Positions 1 through 8,486 of a stretch of 64,000 nt of DNA are shown here, one piece after another; position 1 is the stretch's first letter, and every line of letters starts with the position of its first letter. Below the pieces are notes generated by a model. That model ran no database searches. It was not told the origin of the DNA and saw only the letters and a list, made by a program, of their open reading frames with translations. The position numbers and the translations under genes were made by a program. Origin of the DNA: Oscillospiraceae bacterium (GTDB lineage Bacteria; Bacillota; Clostridia; Oscillospirales; Oscillospiraceae); the NCBI GenBank assembly GCA_031270395.1, contig JAISXU010000081.1, positions 31,115-95,114 on the forward strand, given 5' to 3'.

Positions 1-633
1 GCCGGGCCTCGACGCGATAAGGATAAGATCCGTGTCGTTGAGACCCATGATATAGTTGTCGATGTCGGAAAAGCCGGTGGACAGGCCGGGTATGCCTCCC
101 GCGTTTTTTGACGCCTCCTGTATCTGCTCAAAAACGCTGATGAGTACGCTTGCCACCGGTTCCAGACCGTTCACGGCGCGCCCGCGGCGCAGCGCGTAGA
201 TACGTTTTTCCGCGGCCTCCAGAATATTCGACGCGCCGCCCTCGCCGTCTATCGCCATGCCGGTAATATCGGCGCCGGCGTCGGCCAGCGCGCGCAGCAG
301 GGATTTATCGCGCACGATGGCGGCGTATTCCATCACGTTTACGGCTGTGGGGGTAATATTCGCGAGCTCGATGATATATCGCGGCGAGTCCTCGCTCCAT
401 ACGCCGCGCTCGCGCATCCTGTCGAGCACCGTCACGGCGTCCACAGGCACCGAGTAGTTGAACATCGACAGTATAGTCTCGTATATGCCGCGGTTTACGT
501 CGGAGTAGAAGTCGGACGGGCTTAAAACGCCCACCACCCCCGCGACGCAGCGCGAGTCAATGAGCATAGAGCCGAGCACCGACTGCTCCGCCTCCGTGCT
601 GTGCGGGATCTGCCTGTTGAGAATATCGTCCAT
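1..633 (-). CDS. dnaB: Replicative DNA helicase DnaB, N-terminal part (runs off window start)
   Basis: My translation of the minus strand begins MDDILNRQIPHSTEAEQSVL, the usual opening of DnaB/DnaC-type replicative helicases, which unwind DNA at the fork as a hexamer. The visible 211 residues hold the helical N-terminal domain, the linker and the beginning of the RecA-like motor (GLSTGFSDIDNYIMGL, then ASRPG); the window edge cuts just before the Walker A loop. It is absent from the ORF track because it has no end here. It starts 13 bp after rplI, the conserved gdpP-rplI-dnaB order of Firmicutes, so it is probably co-transcribed. Confidence 0.95.
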   Translation of the reverse strand, partial: MDDILNRQIPHSTEAEQSVLGSMLIDSRCVAGVVGVLSPSDFYSDVNRGIYETILSMFNYSVPVDAVTVLDRMRERGVWSEDSPRYIIELANITPTAVNVMEYAAIVRDKSLLRALADAGADITGMAIDGEGGASNILEAAEKRIYALRRGRAVNGLEPVASVLISVFEQIQEASKNAGGIPGLSTGFSDIDNYIMGLNDTDLILIASRPG

Positions 634-646
634 GCGAGTCCCCCGC

Positions 647-1093
647 TCAGGCTTGCGTCACGATGATATTGACGATGCCGTTCACCTCATGTCCCAGCTT
701 GCACTTGACCTCATAGGAGCCGAACGCCTTTATATGGTCGTCCAGCGCTATTTTATTCTTCTCTATCGTTATCCCGTGCTGCCGCTGAAGCTCGTCGGAT
801 ATTTCGCGCGACGTCACGGCGCCAAAGAGCTTGCCGGCGGCGCCCGCCTTCGCCGGTATCTTCACCAGTATACCCTGAAGGCGCGCGGATAACTCCAGCG
901 CCTCTTTTTTCTCCGCCTCCGCGCGGCGTACCCGCGCCTTCTCCCGCTGCTTCATGGCGTTTATATTTTCCTCCGTCGCGCGTTCGGCCAGCTTGCGCGG
1001 CAGCAGATAATTGCGGGCGTATCCGTCGGACACCTCTATCATCTGACCCTTTTTGCCCTGATCCCTCACATCCTGCGTCAATATCACCTTCAT
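647..1093 (-). CDS. rplI: 50S ribosomal protein L9
   Basis: 148 residues, normal length for bL9. The N-terminal domain begins MKVILTQDVRDQGKKGQMIE and contains the conserved DGYARNYLLPRKLA rRNA-binding segment; a long charged connecting helix (about residues 42-75) leads to the C-terminal domain with GKLFGAVTSREI. It is a structural protein of the large subunit near the L1 stalk and affects frame maintenance. It lies between gdpP and dnaB, as in Bacillus. The start ATG is the only sensible choice and gives the canonical N-terminus. Confidence 0.97.
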   Translation of the reverse strand: MKVILTQDVRDQGKKGQMIEVSDGYARNYLLPRKLAERATEENINAMKQREKARVRRAEAEKKEALELSARLQGILVKIPAKAGAAGKLFGAVTSREISDELQRQHGITIEKNKIALDDHIKAFGSYEVKCKLGHEVNGIVNIIVTQA

Positions 1094-1126
1094 GTGTGGT
1101 TTCCCCTTCCCGCCTGTGACGGCTTC

Positions 1127-3133
1127 TTATTCGTTGCTGTTCTCCAAAAAAACATCTATGGCGTCCCTCAAAAGCCCGACCGCATCCTCAAGCGACGTGT
1201 TCTTCATTTGCGCGCCGGCGGTGGACTGGTTGCCTCCCCCGCCCAGCTGCTCCAGCACAAGCTGCACGTTTATGCCGCCTATGCTCCGGCCGGATATAAA
1301 AATACCGTCGTCGTTGGGCGACGCGACAAACGAGGTCTGCACACCCGCGATGTTGAGAAGCTCGTCGGCCGCCTGCGCTATTATAACGCGGCTCACGGGG
1401 CTCGGCGACGCGGCTATGGCTACGATCTCGCGGTACATACGCGCGCCGCGGATTATCTCATAGCGTGACATCGCCGCCGCAAAATCCGACTGCATGAACC
1501 GCTTCACGTTTACCGTATCGGCGCCCAGCCGGCGCAGATACGCGGCGGCGTCAAACGTGCGGCTGCCTGTGCGTATGGAAAACGACTTTGTATCGAGCAC
1601 TATGCCGGCGAGCAGCGCGTCAGCCTCCAGCTTCAGCACTCCGCCCTGTTCTACGAGGTGCTGTATCAGCTCCGTTACCAGCTCGGAGGCGGACGACGCG
1701 TACGGCTCGTAGAAATTCAGCGCGACCCCGTCTATATACGTCGCCGCTCTCCGGTGGTGGTCGATTATGACTATGCGGTCAAACGCGCCGATGAGCGATT
1801 CAAGCTCGACCTCCTCCGGCCTGCTTGTATCCACTACGACGAGCAGACCGGAGGGATCGACCTCCGCGGACGCCTCGCGGGCGTCCGTAAAAATATCCTC
1901 AAAATCCTCGGAATCGCGTATGCGCTCCAGCATCCGCCCCACCATGTTGCGCTGTATATCGATCACGATGCGCGCTTTTTTGCCCTTAGAACGCGCTATG
2001 CAGCACACTCCGACCGCCGCGCCGAGCGAATCCATGTCGGCGTTTTTGTGTCCCATGACATATACGCTCGAGGCCTCGTCAAGCAGCCGCCCGAAGACGC
2101 TGGCCATCGCGCGCGTTTTGACCTTTGTCCGTTTTTCGACCTCCGTGGAGTGTCCGCCGAAAAACTCAAGGCCCTGCGGTTTTTTTATGACGGCCTGATC
2201 CCCGCCGCGGCTGAGCGCCATCTCCGCCGCGTCGGACGCGAGCCGGTAGTCCTCCGCGGGCGTACTCCCGCCCGCGCCGACGCCGATGCTCAGCGACGCG
2301 CGCATACCGGCCGAGCCCACGAGCTCGCGCACCGAGGCGAGCAGCGAAAACTTATCCAGCAATATCTCGTCGTAGTGGCGCGCCTCGAAGATATAGAAAT
2401 ATCTGTCCCTGTCGTATTTGCACAGATAACCGTCTCTGCCGCCGGCCCAGCGCCCGATCCTGTCGTCAACGCCGGACAACAGCGCGGACTTGTCCTTTTC
2501 GCTCAGGCCGCGCAGCAGCTCGTCGTAGTTGTCGAGCAGAATTATGGTGAATATGAGACGCGACAGCGCGTATTCCTCGCGCGCTCTTTCGTAGTCCGTC
2601 ACGTCCACAAAATAGGCGATTGAGAGATAGTCGCGCCCGCCCGAAGCCCCGTCCGCGTTGAACACGCTGCCGAATACGGCGTATTTTCGTCCGCGCAGCT
2701 CCGTTACCGGCGGCTCCCGCGCGGCTTCCTCCGTGAGCCAGCCGACGCTAAAGTCCGGCACTATCTCCTGTACGCTTATCTCAAACATGTGCTCGCGCTC
2801 GCCGGTTATATCGAGGAAACGCCGGTTAGACCAGATGATATTGCCCGTATCCGAACTGAAAGCCACGACGGGGAGCGGCGTCACGGAGAGCGTACTCTTA
2901 GCGGCGACATCCATATCACTGGCCACATGCTCGATGTAGTGCAGCAATTCCTCCGCCCGCTTGCGCGAGCTGTACCGCGTATAGACGAGCAGAAGCGCTA
3001 TTATGGCGACCTCGACCGCCGCGAGCACCCAGTTGTTCTTACCAAAAAAAAACGTACACGCGGCAAAAACAACGAGCATTATAAAATACAGCCTCATGCT
3101 CGGCTGCAGCATACCCAACAGCTTTTTATTCAC
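1127..3133 (-). CDS. gdpP: Cyclic-di-AMP phosphodiesterase GdpP (YybT family)
   Basis: 668 residues, with family domain order: two N-terminal membrane segments (about 14-30 and 36-52), a PAS-like domain (about 60-165), a degenerate GGDEF domain (about 180-310) and a DHH/DHHA1 phosphodiesterase. The catalytic part shows GHKNADMDSLGAA, VDTSRPEE and IIDHHRRA, and ends with GGGGNQSTAGAQ of DHHA1. Known members hydrolyse c-di-AMP to pApA and set its level, which controls osmolyte transport and wall homeostasis. GTG start with GGAGAGAG nine bases upstream. First gene of the gdpP-rplI-dnaB block. Confidence 0.95.
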   Translation of the reverse strand: MNKKLLGMLQPSMRLYFIMLVVFAACTFFFGKNNWVLAAVEVAIIALLLVYTRYSSRKRAEELLHYIEHVASDMDVAAKSTLSVTPLPVVAFSSDTGNIIWSNRRFLDITGEREHMFEISVQEIVPDFSVGWLTEEAAREPPVTELRGRKYAVFGSVFNADGASGGRDYLSIAYFVDVTDYERAREEYALSRLIFTIILLDNYDELLRGLSEKDKSALLSGVDDRIGRWAGGRDGYLCKYDRDRYFYIFEARHYDEILLDKFSLLASVRELVGSAGMRASLSIGVGAGGSTPAEDYRLASDAAEMALSRGGDQAVIKKPQGLEFFGGHSTEVEKRTKVKTRAMASVFGRLLDEASSVYVMGHKNADMDSLGAAVGVCCIARSKGKKARIVIDIQRNMVGRMLERIRDSEDFEDIFTDAREASAEVDPSGLLVVVDTSRPEEVELESLIGAFDRIVIIDHHRRAATYIDGVALNFYEPYASSASELVTELIQHLVEQGGVLKLEADALLAGIVLDTKSFSIRTGSRTFDAAAYLRRLGADTVNVKRFMQSDFAAAMSRYEIIRGARMYREIVAIAASPSPVSRVIIAQAADELLNIAGVQTSFVASPNDDGIFISGRSIGGINVQLVLEQLGGGGNQSTAGAQMKNTSLEDAVGLLRDAIDVFLENSNE

Positions 3134-3238
3134 AGTACCGAACTCTCTCCGTCAATTCACCGCAGGGCGCGCTCCGGAGTTTCCGGAACGTCCGCGCCCC
3201 GTGCGGAGCTTTTCAGCCGGACGCGGCAAAACCGGCTT

Positions 3239-4297
3239 TTAATCCTGCAAGCTCTCCTGCAGCTGCCGGAATGTCTCCGTAGTCTTCAGGAACACCTCCA
3301 CCAGATTCGGATCAAACTGCGTGCCGCTGCCCTCTACAATTATATTTACCGCCTCGTCGTACGAGAACGGAGGCTTGTAGCAGCGCTGGTTGACGAGCGC
3401 GTCGTACACGTCCACGATGGACAGTATCCGCGCCGATATGGGTATATCCTCGCCCTTGAGCTTTGTGGGATAGCCCTTGCCGTCCCACCGCTCGTGGTGG
3501 TAATAGCATATCTCGCGGCAGTATTTCAGGTACATCGCGTTGTCCGGCAAGGTTTTAAGTATGCTGTCGATTATGTCGCGGCCGATCGAGGTGTGCGTCC
3601 TCATTATGTCAAACTCCTCGTCGGTCAGCTTCCCCGGCTTCAGCAGGATATTGTCCGGTATGCCTATCTTGCCTATATCGTGCAGCGCGGACGCTTTGAC
3701 GATCGACTCGTAGTTCTGCGCGAGCAGTATCTCGCGGTAATGTGGATATTTGAGCATCTCATTGACCATGATCTGCGTCAGCATTGTGGTTCTTCTGATA
3801 TGCTCGCCGGATTCGAGGCTGCGGTACTCGATTATCGTAGCCAAGACCTCGAGAGTCTGCTCATAAGTCTTTGTGACCTCGGCGGTTTTCTTTTCGACGA
3901 GACCCTCAAGCTCTGTCTGATAGCGCATAAGGCTTATGCAGCTGTCGAGACGCGTCATAACGACGTCCGGGTTGAAGGGCTTCGACACATAGTCCGCCGC
4001 GCCGGCCTTCAGACCGCGCGACTCGTTCGTGTCGGAATCGGCCGCCGTAATAAAGAGTACCGGTATCTTGTGCGTCTCGGAGTGGTTTTTGACCGCTCTC
4101 AGCACCTCGAAGCCGTCCATGCCGGGCATAATGATGTCCAGCAGTATGGCTGTCGGCCTCACATTTTGCTTGAACAGGATGTCAAGCGTCTCCGCGCCGT
4201 CCTGCGCCTCGATCACATCGTACTGGTCGATAAGTATCTCACGGAGGATCATCCGGTTGATCTCAACGTCGTCAACAATTAAAACAAGATCCCTCAT
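3239..4297 (-). CDS. Response regulator with HD-GYP phosphodiesterase output
   Basis: 352 residues from the ATG that follows AGAGGG; the TTG of the ORF track is too close to that site. Residues about 1-120 form a receiver domain (IVDDVEIN, phospho-acceptor in LLDIIMPGMDG, conserved Lys in SKPF). A short coiled coil follows, then an HD-GYP domain with LHDIGKIGIPD and HHERWDGKGYP, the signature of active cyclic-di-GMP phosphodiesterases. It probably lowers c-di-GMP when phosphorylated. The HPt gene lies 17 bp upstream on the same strand, suggesting a phosphorelay whose kinase is encoded elsewhere. Confidence 0.93.
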   Translation of the reverse strand: MRDLVLIVDDVEINRMILREILIDQYDVIEAQDGAETLDILFKQNVRPTAILLDIIMPGMDGFEVLRAVKNHSETHKIPVLFITAADSDTNESRGLKAGAADYVSKPFNPDVVMTRLDSCISLMRYQTELEGLVEKKTAEVTKTYEQTLEVLATIIEYRSLESGEHIRRTTMLTQIMVNEMLKYPHYREILLAQNYESIVKASALHDIGKIGIPDNILLKPGKLTDEEFDIMRTHTSIGRDIIDSILKTLPDNAMYLKYCREICYYHHERWDGKGYPTKLKGEDIPISARILSIVDVYDALVNQRCYKPPFSYDEAVNIIVEGSGTQFDPNLVEVFLKTTETFRQLQESLQD

Positions 4298-4314
4298 ATC
4301 GGTCAATCCCTCTT

Positions 4315-4647
4315 TTACAGCGAATTTATCCTCTCGATCGTAGCGGCCGCCGCGGTCTTCAATTGCGCGTACAGCTCGTCATGCGGCTTGCCGTTTTTCA
4401 GCGCGGACTCAAGCGCCGCCGAAATCTCGTTGACCTTTGTCAGCGACAGATTGGCCGACACCCCCTTGATCGTGTGCGCCATATTTGCCGCTCCCTCCAA
4501 GCTGCCGTTTTCGAGCTCGGTGGTGAGCGACTCCAGATAATTGCCCTCGGCAAAGCGCGTGAGCAGCTTCTTATACAGCGCCATATTGCCGCCGACGCGT
4601 TTTACTCCGTCCTCGGCGTTGATGTAGACATTCGTATCGTTTTCCAT
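4315..4647 (-). CDS. HPt-domain phosphotransfer protein
   Basis: 110 residues, a stand-alone histidine phosphotransfer domain: a four-helix bundle with the phosphorylatable His in MAHTIKGVSANL and the typical small residues around it. Such proteins carry phosphoryl groups from a hybrid kinase to a receiver. The HD-GYP regulator gene follows after 17 bp, so the two are very likely partners. No kinase is adjacent. Start ATG is preceded by AAAGGAACGG. Confidence 0.88.
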   Translation of the reverse strand: MENDTNVYINAEDGVKRVGGNMALYKKLLTRFAEGNYLESLTTELENGSLEGAANMAHTIKGVSANLSLTKVNEISAALESALKNGKPHDELYAQLKTAAAATIERINSL

Positions 4648-5030
4648 TTTATTGACCGTTCCTTTCTTTCACCATAGAGATAAAATCAAGCTTGAACCTA
4701 TTCAAACCACAGCCCCTTCAGTTGCGCGTATCCCGCGGAGGGGGTTCCGCCGCCCGCCCGTCTGCGACAGTATACCAGAGTTTTCGATATAAGGAAAGAG
4801 AGCGGCGCGAAAAACATGTGCTTTACTTGAAATAATACGCCCGCGCATATTATACACGTCCCCTGCGCCAATATCAACCGTTTGAAAAATCATTTCGTTT
4901 GTCACGGCCTGAGCCGTAACAAACGAGTTACATGGTTGAATTTTACTCGTCTGCGTGATAGACTTAGCCATATGGGAAGTCCTGTGTCTTTACAAGTCGT
5001 GTGTAACGCGTCCGGACGGGGGTGATGGGT
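4648..5030. other. Intergenic region between HPt gene and transporter pair
   Basis: This 383-bp stretch separates a leftward from a rightward operon, so it should contain divergent promoters, but I see no convincing -35/-10 pair. It holds one palindromic repeat (listed separately). The 89-codon minus ORF 4702-4971 runs through that palindrome, has no family resemblance and lacks a Shine-Dalgarno sequence, so I do not call it. Confidence 0.6.
4892..4927. repeat. Interspersed palindrome, full copy 1
   Basis: Left arm ATTTCGTTTGTCACGGC, loop CTGA, right arm GCCGTAACAAACGAG. The same palindrome occurs complete at 40194-40231 and as half copies near 19847 and 58385, with shorter traces at 24136-24179. 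It is intergenic here. Confidence 0.8.
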
Positions 5031-5576
5031 ATGCGGGAGGCGGCGCTGCTGTTTCTTGTTTTCGCGCGCGTCGGAATCACGACGTTCGGCGGGGGCTATG
5101 CCATCATGCCCGTACTCGACCGCGAGCTGGTGAAGAAGCGCGGCTGGGCGTCGCACGAGGAGCTGCTCGACTACTACGCCGTGGCGCAGTGTACGCCCGG
5201 CGTGATAGCCGTCAACACGTCCACGTTCATAGGGTACCGCAGGGCGGGCGTGACAGGCGGAATCGCCGCGACGCTGGGACTCGTGTTTCCGCCGACCGTC
5301 ATAATATGCGTCATTGCCGCCGCGCTTTCCGGCTTTATGTATCTGCCCGCCGTGCGGCACGCGTTCGCGGGAATACGCGTATGCGTGTGCGTGCTGATAG
5401 CAAAAACTCTGGCGGGTATGTTGAAAAAGTCGGCGCCCGATCTCCCGGCAAAGGCGATATTTACCGCTGTGTTCATACTGTCGGCGTTTCTATCGTTTCC
5501 GACGGCTGCGCTCGTGGCGGCGGCCGGCGTCGCGGGGCTTGCGATCTCGGCCGCGCGCGGGGGGCGCGTTAAATGA
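5031..5576 (+). CDS. Chromate transporter family protein, first half-length subunit
   Basis: 181 residues from the ATG with GGGGG eight bases upstream, which gives MREAALLFLVFARVG; the track starts at a GTG three codons earlier. Hydrophobic throughout, with the CHR-domain features TTFGGGYAIMPVLDREL near the N-terminus and QCTPGVIAVNTSTFIGYR. Short CHR proteins work as pairs encoded by adjacent genes, as here: the next gene overlaps by 4 bp. Characterised relatives export chromate, but in anaerobes the true anion is often unknown. Confidence 0.88.
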   Translation: MREAALLFLVFARVGITTFGGGYAIMPVLDRELVKKRGWASHEELLDYYAVAQCTPGVIAVNTSTFIGYRRAGVTGGIAATLGLVFPPTVIICVIAAALSGFMYLPAVRHAFAGIRVCVCVLIAKTLAGMLKKSAPDLPAKAIFTAVFILSAFLSFPTAALVAAAGVAGLAISAARGGRVK

Positions 5577-6127
5577 TATGGATACGCCTGTTCGCGGAGT
5601 TTTTTATCACCGGCCTGTTCGCCGTGGGCGGCGGCGCGGCCACGATACCCCTCCTGCGCGACATGTCGGCGCGAACCGGCTGGTTCACGTTGGGCGAGCT
5701 CGCAGATATGGTGGCGGTGGCGGAGTCCACTCCGGGGCCAATCGGCGTAAACATGGCCTCGTTCGCGGGCTACAGGACGGCGGGCATACCCGGCGCCGTA
5801 ACGGCGACGCTGGGGATTGTGACGCCGTCGGTAATCGTTGTACTCATCATAGCGCGGCTGCTGGACAAGTACCGTGAAAACCGCATAACGCAGTCGGTGT
5901 TTCGCGGACTGCGACCGGCGTCCGCCGCGCTTATAGCGTCCGCGTGCTTCTCGCTTATCACGACGGTGCTCAACGCGGGCCGCGCCGGCGGATCGCTCGT
6001 AAGCTACGGCAACATCACCGCGGTGTGCCTTGCGGCGGCGCTCGTAGCGGCGACGCGCCGGATAAAGGCGCACCCTATACTTTTCATCGCCGCCTCGGCG
6101 GTCGTCGGGATAATATTTAAGATGTGA
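5573..6127 (+). CDS. Chromate transporter family protein, second half-length subunit
   Basis: 184 residues; its ATG overlaps the stop of the previous gene (ATGA), indicating translational coupling. CHR-domain marks are FFITGLFAVGGGAATIPLL and ESTPGPIGVNMASFAGYRTAG, followed by several membrane helices. The two proteins are homologous halves expected to insert with opposite topology and form one inner-membrane anion transporter. nadB begins 11 bp downstream, so it may share the transcript although no metabolic link is evident. Confidence 0.88.
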   Translation: MIWIRLFAEFFITGLFAVGGGAATIPLLRDMSARTGWFTLGELADMVAVAESTPGPIGVNMASFAGYRTAGIPGAVTATLGIVTPSVIVVLIIARLLDKYRENRITQSVFRGLRPASAALIASACFSLITTVLNAGRAGGSLVSYGNITAVCLAAALVAATRRIKAHPILFIAASAVVGIIFKM

Positions 6128-6138
6128 GATGATATTCT

Positions 6139-7689
6139 GTGGAGTATGCCATTGACGGCACGATAAAAATCGAGGAGACCGCGCAATACGACGTCGTTAT
6201 AGTGGGCGCCGGCCTCGCGGGACTGTACACCGCGCTCAATATCGACGGGGAGCTCTCGTGCTGCATCCTCGCCAAGGAGGGGCTTGACATCTCAAACTCC
6301 TGGCTGGCGCAGGGCGGCATAGCGGCAGCCGTCTCGAACGACGACGCGCCCACGTTCCATCTGGAGGACACTCTCATTGCCGGGGCGGGACTGTGCGACG
6401 AGGCGGCGGTGCGCGTACTCGTGGACGAGGGGCCGCGTGACATCGCCGCTCTCGTGTCCCGCGGCGTGCCCTTTGACCTCGACGAATTCGGCGATCTGGA
6501 GATCACGCGCGAGGGCGGCCACAGGCGCAACCGTATCCTGCACGCCGGGGGCGACGCCACGGGCCGCGAGACGGTGAAGGCGCTCGCGCCCCTCGTCGCG
6601 CGACGTCCGAACGTCACGCTGTGCGAGCACGCCTGCTTCTTTGACGTCATAACGGACACGTCCGGCGCCGTCTCGGGGCTTGTCGCGCGCAAAAACGACA
6701 AGTATTTTCAACTCATATCCACGCGTAACATAGTGCTCGCGACGGGCGGCATAGGCCAGGTGTACGGCGCGAGCACAAATCCGTCGGTGGCGACGGGCGA
6801 CGGTCTCGCTGCCGCCATACGGGCCGGCGCGAAGCTGCGGAACATCGAGTTTATCCAGTTCCACCCGACCGGCCTGTGGAGCCCCCGCCCGGAAAACCGC
6901 GAATTTCTCATATCCGAGGCGGTTCGCGGCGAGGGCGGCCTGCTGAAGAACCGCGAGGGCGTCCGGTTCATGGAGGGCGCGCACGAGCTCGGCGAGCTCG
7001 CGCCCCGCGATATTGTGGCGCGGGCCATTGTAAGGGAAATGACCGACACCGGCGAGGATCACGTCTTTGTCGATATAACATCAAAATCAGAGGAATTTCT
7101 TAAACGGCGATTCCCGACGATATACAGCGAGTGCCTGGGCAGAGGGATAAACATCGCGCGCGACTATATCCCCGTGACACCGGTGCAGCACTACCTCATG
7201 GGCGGCGTCGAGACGGATCTCAACGCCCGCTCGACGATTCCGGGACTGTACGCGTGCGGAGAGGCGGCGTACACCGGCGTACACGGCGCCAACCGTCTCG
7301 CGTCAAATTCAATGCTCGAGTGCCTTGTTTTCGGACGCAGGGCGGCCGAGGACATAGGCGCGCGGCGCGGCGGGGCGGGGGCGGCGCTCACGGTGCCGCA
7401 AATACCGGAGATACCCGTCAGGCGGCGTCCGGATCACGGCTTCGACTTCGGCGCGCTGAGAGCGCGTATACAGGGCATCATGAGCGAGTGCTGCTTTGTC
7501 ATACGTACGGGCGAGGGGCTGCGACGCGCGCTCGACGAGACGGACGCGGCGCTACGGCGCCTCCGGGACGTGTACGTCGATTCGAACGAGTATCTGGAGA
7601 CGCTGAACATCGCCACGGTCGCCAAAGCCATAGTAGAGGCCGCTCTGGCGCGTCCCGAGAGCATAGGCTCGCACTATATGGCATTATGA
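6139..7689 (+). CDS. nadB: L-aspartate oxidase
   Basis: 516 residues. The flavoprotein oxidises L-aspartate to iminoaspartate in de novo NAD synthesis and belongs to the succinate dehydrogenase/fumarate reductase flavoprotein family. Seen: FAD-binding VIVGAGLAGLYTAL near the N-terminus, SWLAQGGIAAAV, FIQFHPTGL, the active-site region REMTDTGEDHVFVDIT, and GLYACGEAAYTGVHGANRLASNS near the C-terminal FAD contact. In anaerobes fumarate rather than oxygen is the likely acceptor. GTG start with only a weak ribosome site. nadA and nadC are not adjacent, which is unusual for Clostridia. Confidence 0.94.
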   Translation: MEYAIDGTIKIEETAQYDVVIVGAGLAGLYTALNIDGELSCCILAKEGLDISNSWLAQGGIAAAVSNDDAPTFHLEDTLIAGAGLCDEAAVRVLVDEGPRDIAALVSRGVPFDLDEFGDLEITREGGHRRNRILHAGGDATGRETVKALAPLVARRPNVTLCEHACFFDVITDTSGAVSGLVARKNDKYFQLISTRNIVLATGGIGQVYGASTNPSVATGDGLAAAIRAGAKLRNIEFIQFHPTGLWSPRPENREFLISEAVRGEGGLLKNREGVRFMEGAHELGELAPRDIVARAIVREMTDTGEDHVFVDITSKSEEFLKRRFPTIYSECLGRGINIARDYIPVTPVQHYLMGGVETDLNARSTIPGLYACGEAAYTGVHGANRLASNSMLECLVFGRRAAEDIGARRGGAGAALTVPQIPEIPVRRRPDHGFDFGALRARIQGIMSECCFVIRTGEGLRRALDETDAALRRLRDVYVDSNEYLETLNIATVAKAIVEAALARPESIGSHYMAL

Positions 7690-7799
7690 AAAGTAAAATT
7701 TTTATGAACTATCCCAAAACCTCCGGGCGGCGTCAAGCCGCGGCGCGGCATTGCGGCTTTGCGCGGGGAGCTTTTGGGCGACGGCGGGAGGGTTAATTT

Positions 7800-8486
7800 G
7801 TGGCAAGGAAAGTGCTGGTCATAGAGGACGATACGAATATCGCGGAGCTTTTGCGACTGTATATGGAGAGGGACGGCTTCGAGGTGGTAATAGCGTCTAC
7901 GGGCGCCGCGGGGATATCCGAGTTCGAGCGCATATCGCCCGACCTCGTGCTGCTCGATATAATGCTGCCCGTTATGGACGGCTGGGAGGTGTGCCGCGAG
8001 ATACGCGGCATCTCCAAAGCCCCGATAATCATGCTGACGGCAAAGGGCGAGACCACGGACAAGGTGACGGGACTAGAGATGGGCGCGGACGACTACGTCG
8101 TCAAGCCGTTCGAGGTCAAGGAACTGCTTGCGCGCGTCCACGCCGTCCTGCGCCGCAGCGACGACGGCGCGGACGCGCGGCGCCGTCTCGCTTTCGACAG
8201 GCTCGTAATAGATATGGACGCGTTTGAGCTGATAGTGGACGGAAAGCGTGTTGACGCTCCGCCAAAGGAGATGGAGCTGCTGTACCATCTCGCCGCCTCC
8301 CCGAACAGGGTGTACACGCGCAATCAACTGCTGGACGAGGTGTGGGGATTCGACTACTTCGGCGACTCGCGGACGGTGGACGTTCACATAAAGCGTCTGC
8401 GCGAAAAGCTCGAGAACGTCAGCGATAAGTGGTCGCTGAAAACGGTTTGGGGCGTCGGGTACAAATTCGAGTCGGAGGCCGTATGA
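7800..8486 (+). CDS. OmpR/PhoB-family response regulator
   Basis: 228 residues. Receiver domain (about 1-120) with VIEDDTN, phospho-acceptor in VLLDIMLPVMDGW, and VVKPFE; then a winged-helix DNA-binding domain (about 130-225) with RNQLLDEVWGFDYFGDSRTVDVHIKRLR split over the recognition helix. GTG start preceded by GGGAGGG. It overlaps the following histidine kinase gene by four bases (ATGA), so the two form one two-component system. The signal is not evident. About 110 bp separate it from nadB. Confidence 0.95.
   Translation: MARKVLVIEDDTNIAELLRLYMERDGFEVVIASTGAAGISEFERISPDLVLLDIMLPVMDGWEVCREIRGISKAPIIMLTAKGETTDKVTGLEMGADDYVVKPFEVKELLARVHAVLRRSDDGADARRRLAFDRLVIDMDAFELIVDGKRVDAPPKEMELLYHLAASPNRVYTRNQLLDEVWGFDYFGDSRTVDVHIKRLREKLENVSDKWSLKTVWGVGYKFESEAV

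Noticed and set aside
2789-4282. 497-codon plus ORF (and similar long ORFs opposite real genes)
   Set aside because: High-GC shadow frames of gdpP and the HD-GYP regulator with Arg/His-rich nonsense composition.
4702-4971. 89-codon minus ORF
   Set aside because: No ribosome site, no family resemblance, and it translates the dispersed palindrome.
5174-6073. 299-codon minus ORF opposite the chromate transporters
   Set aside because: Arg-rich shadow frame of two well-defined membrane proteins.
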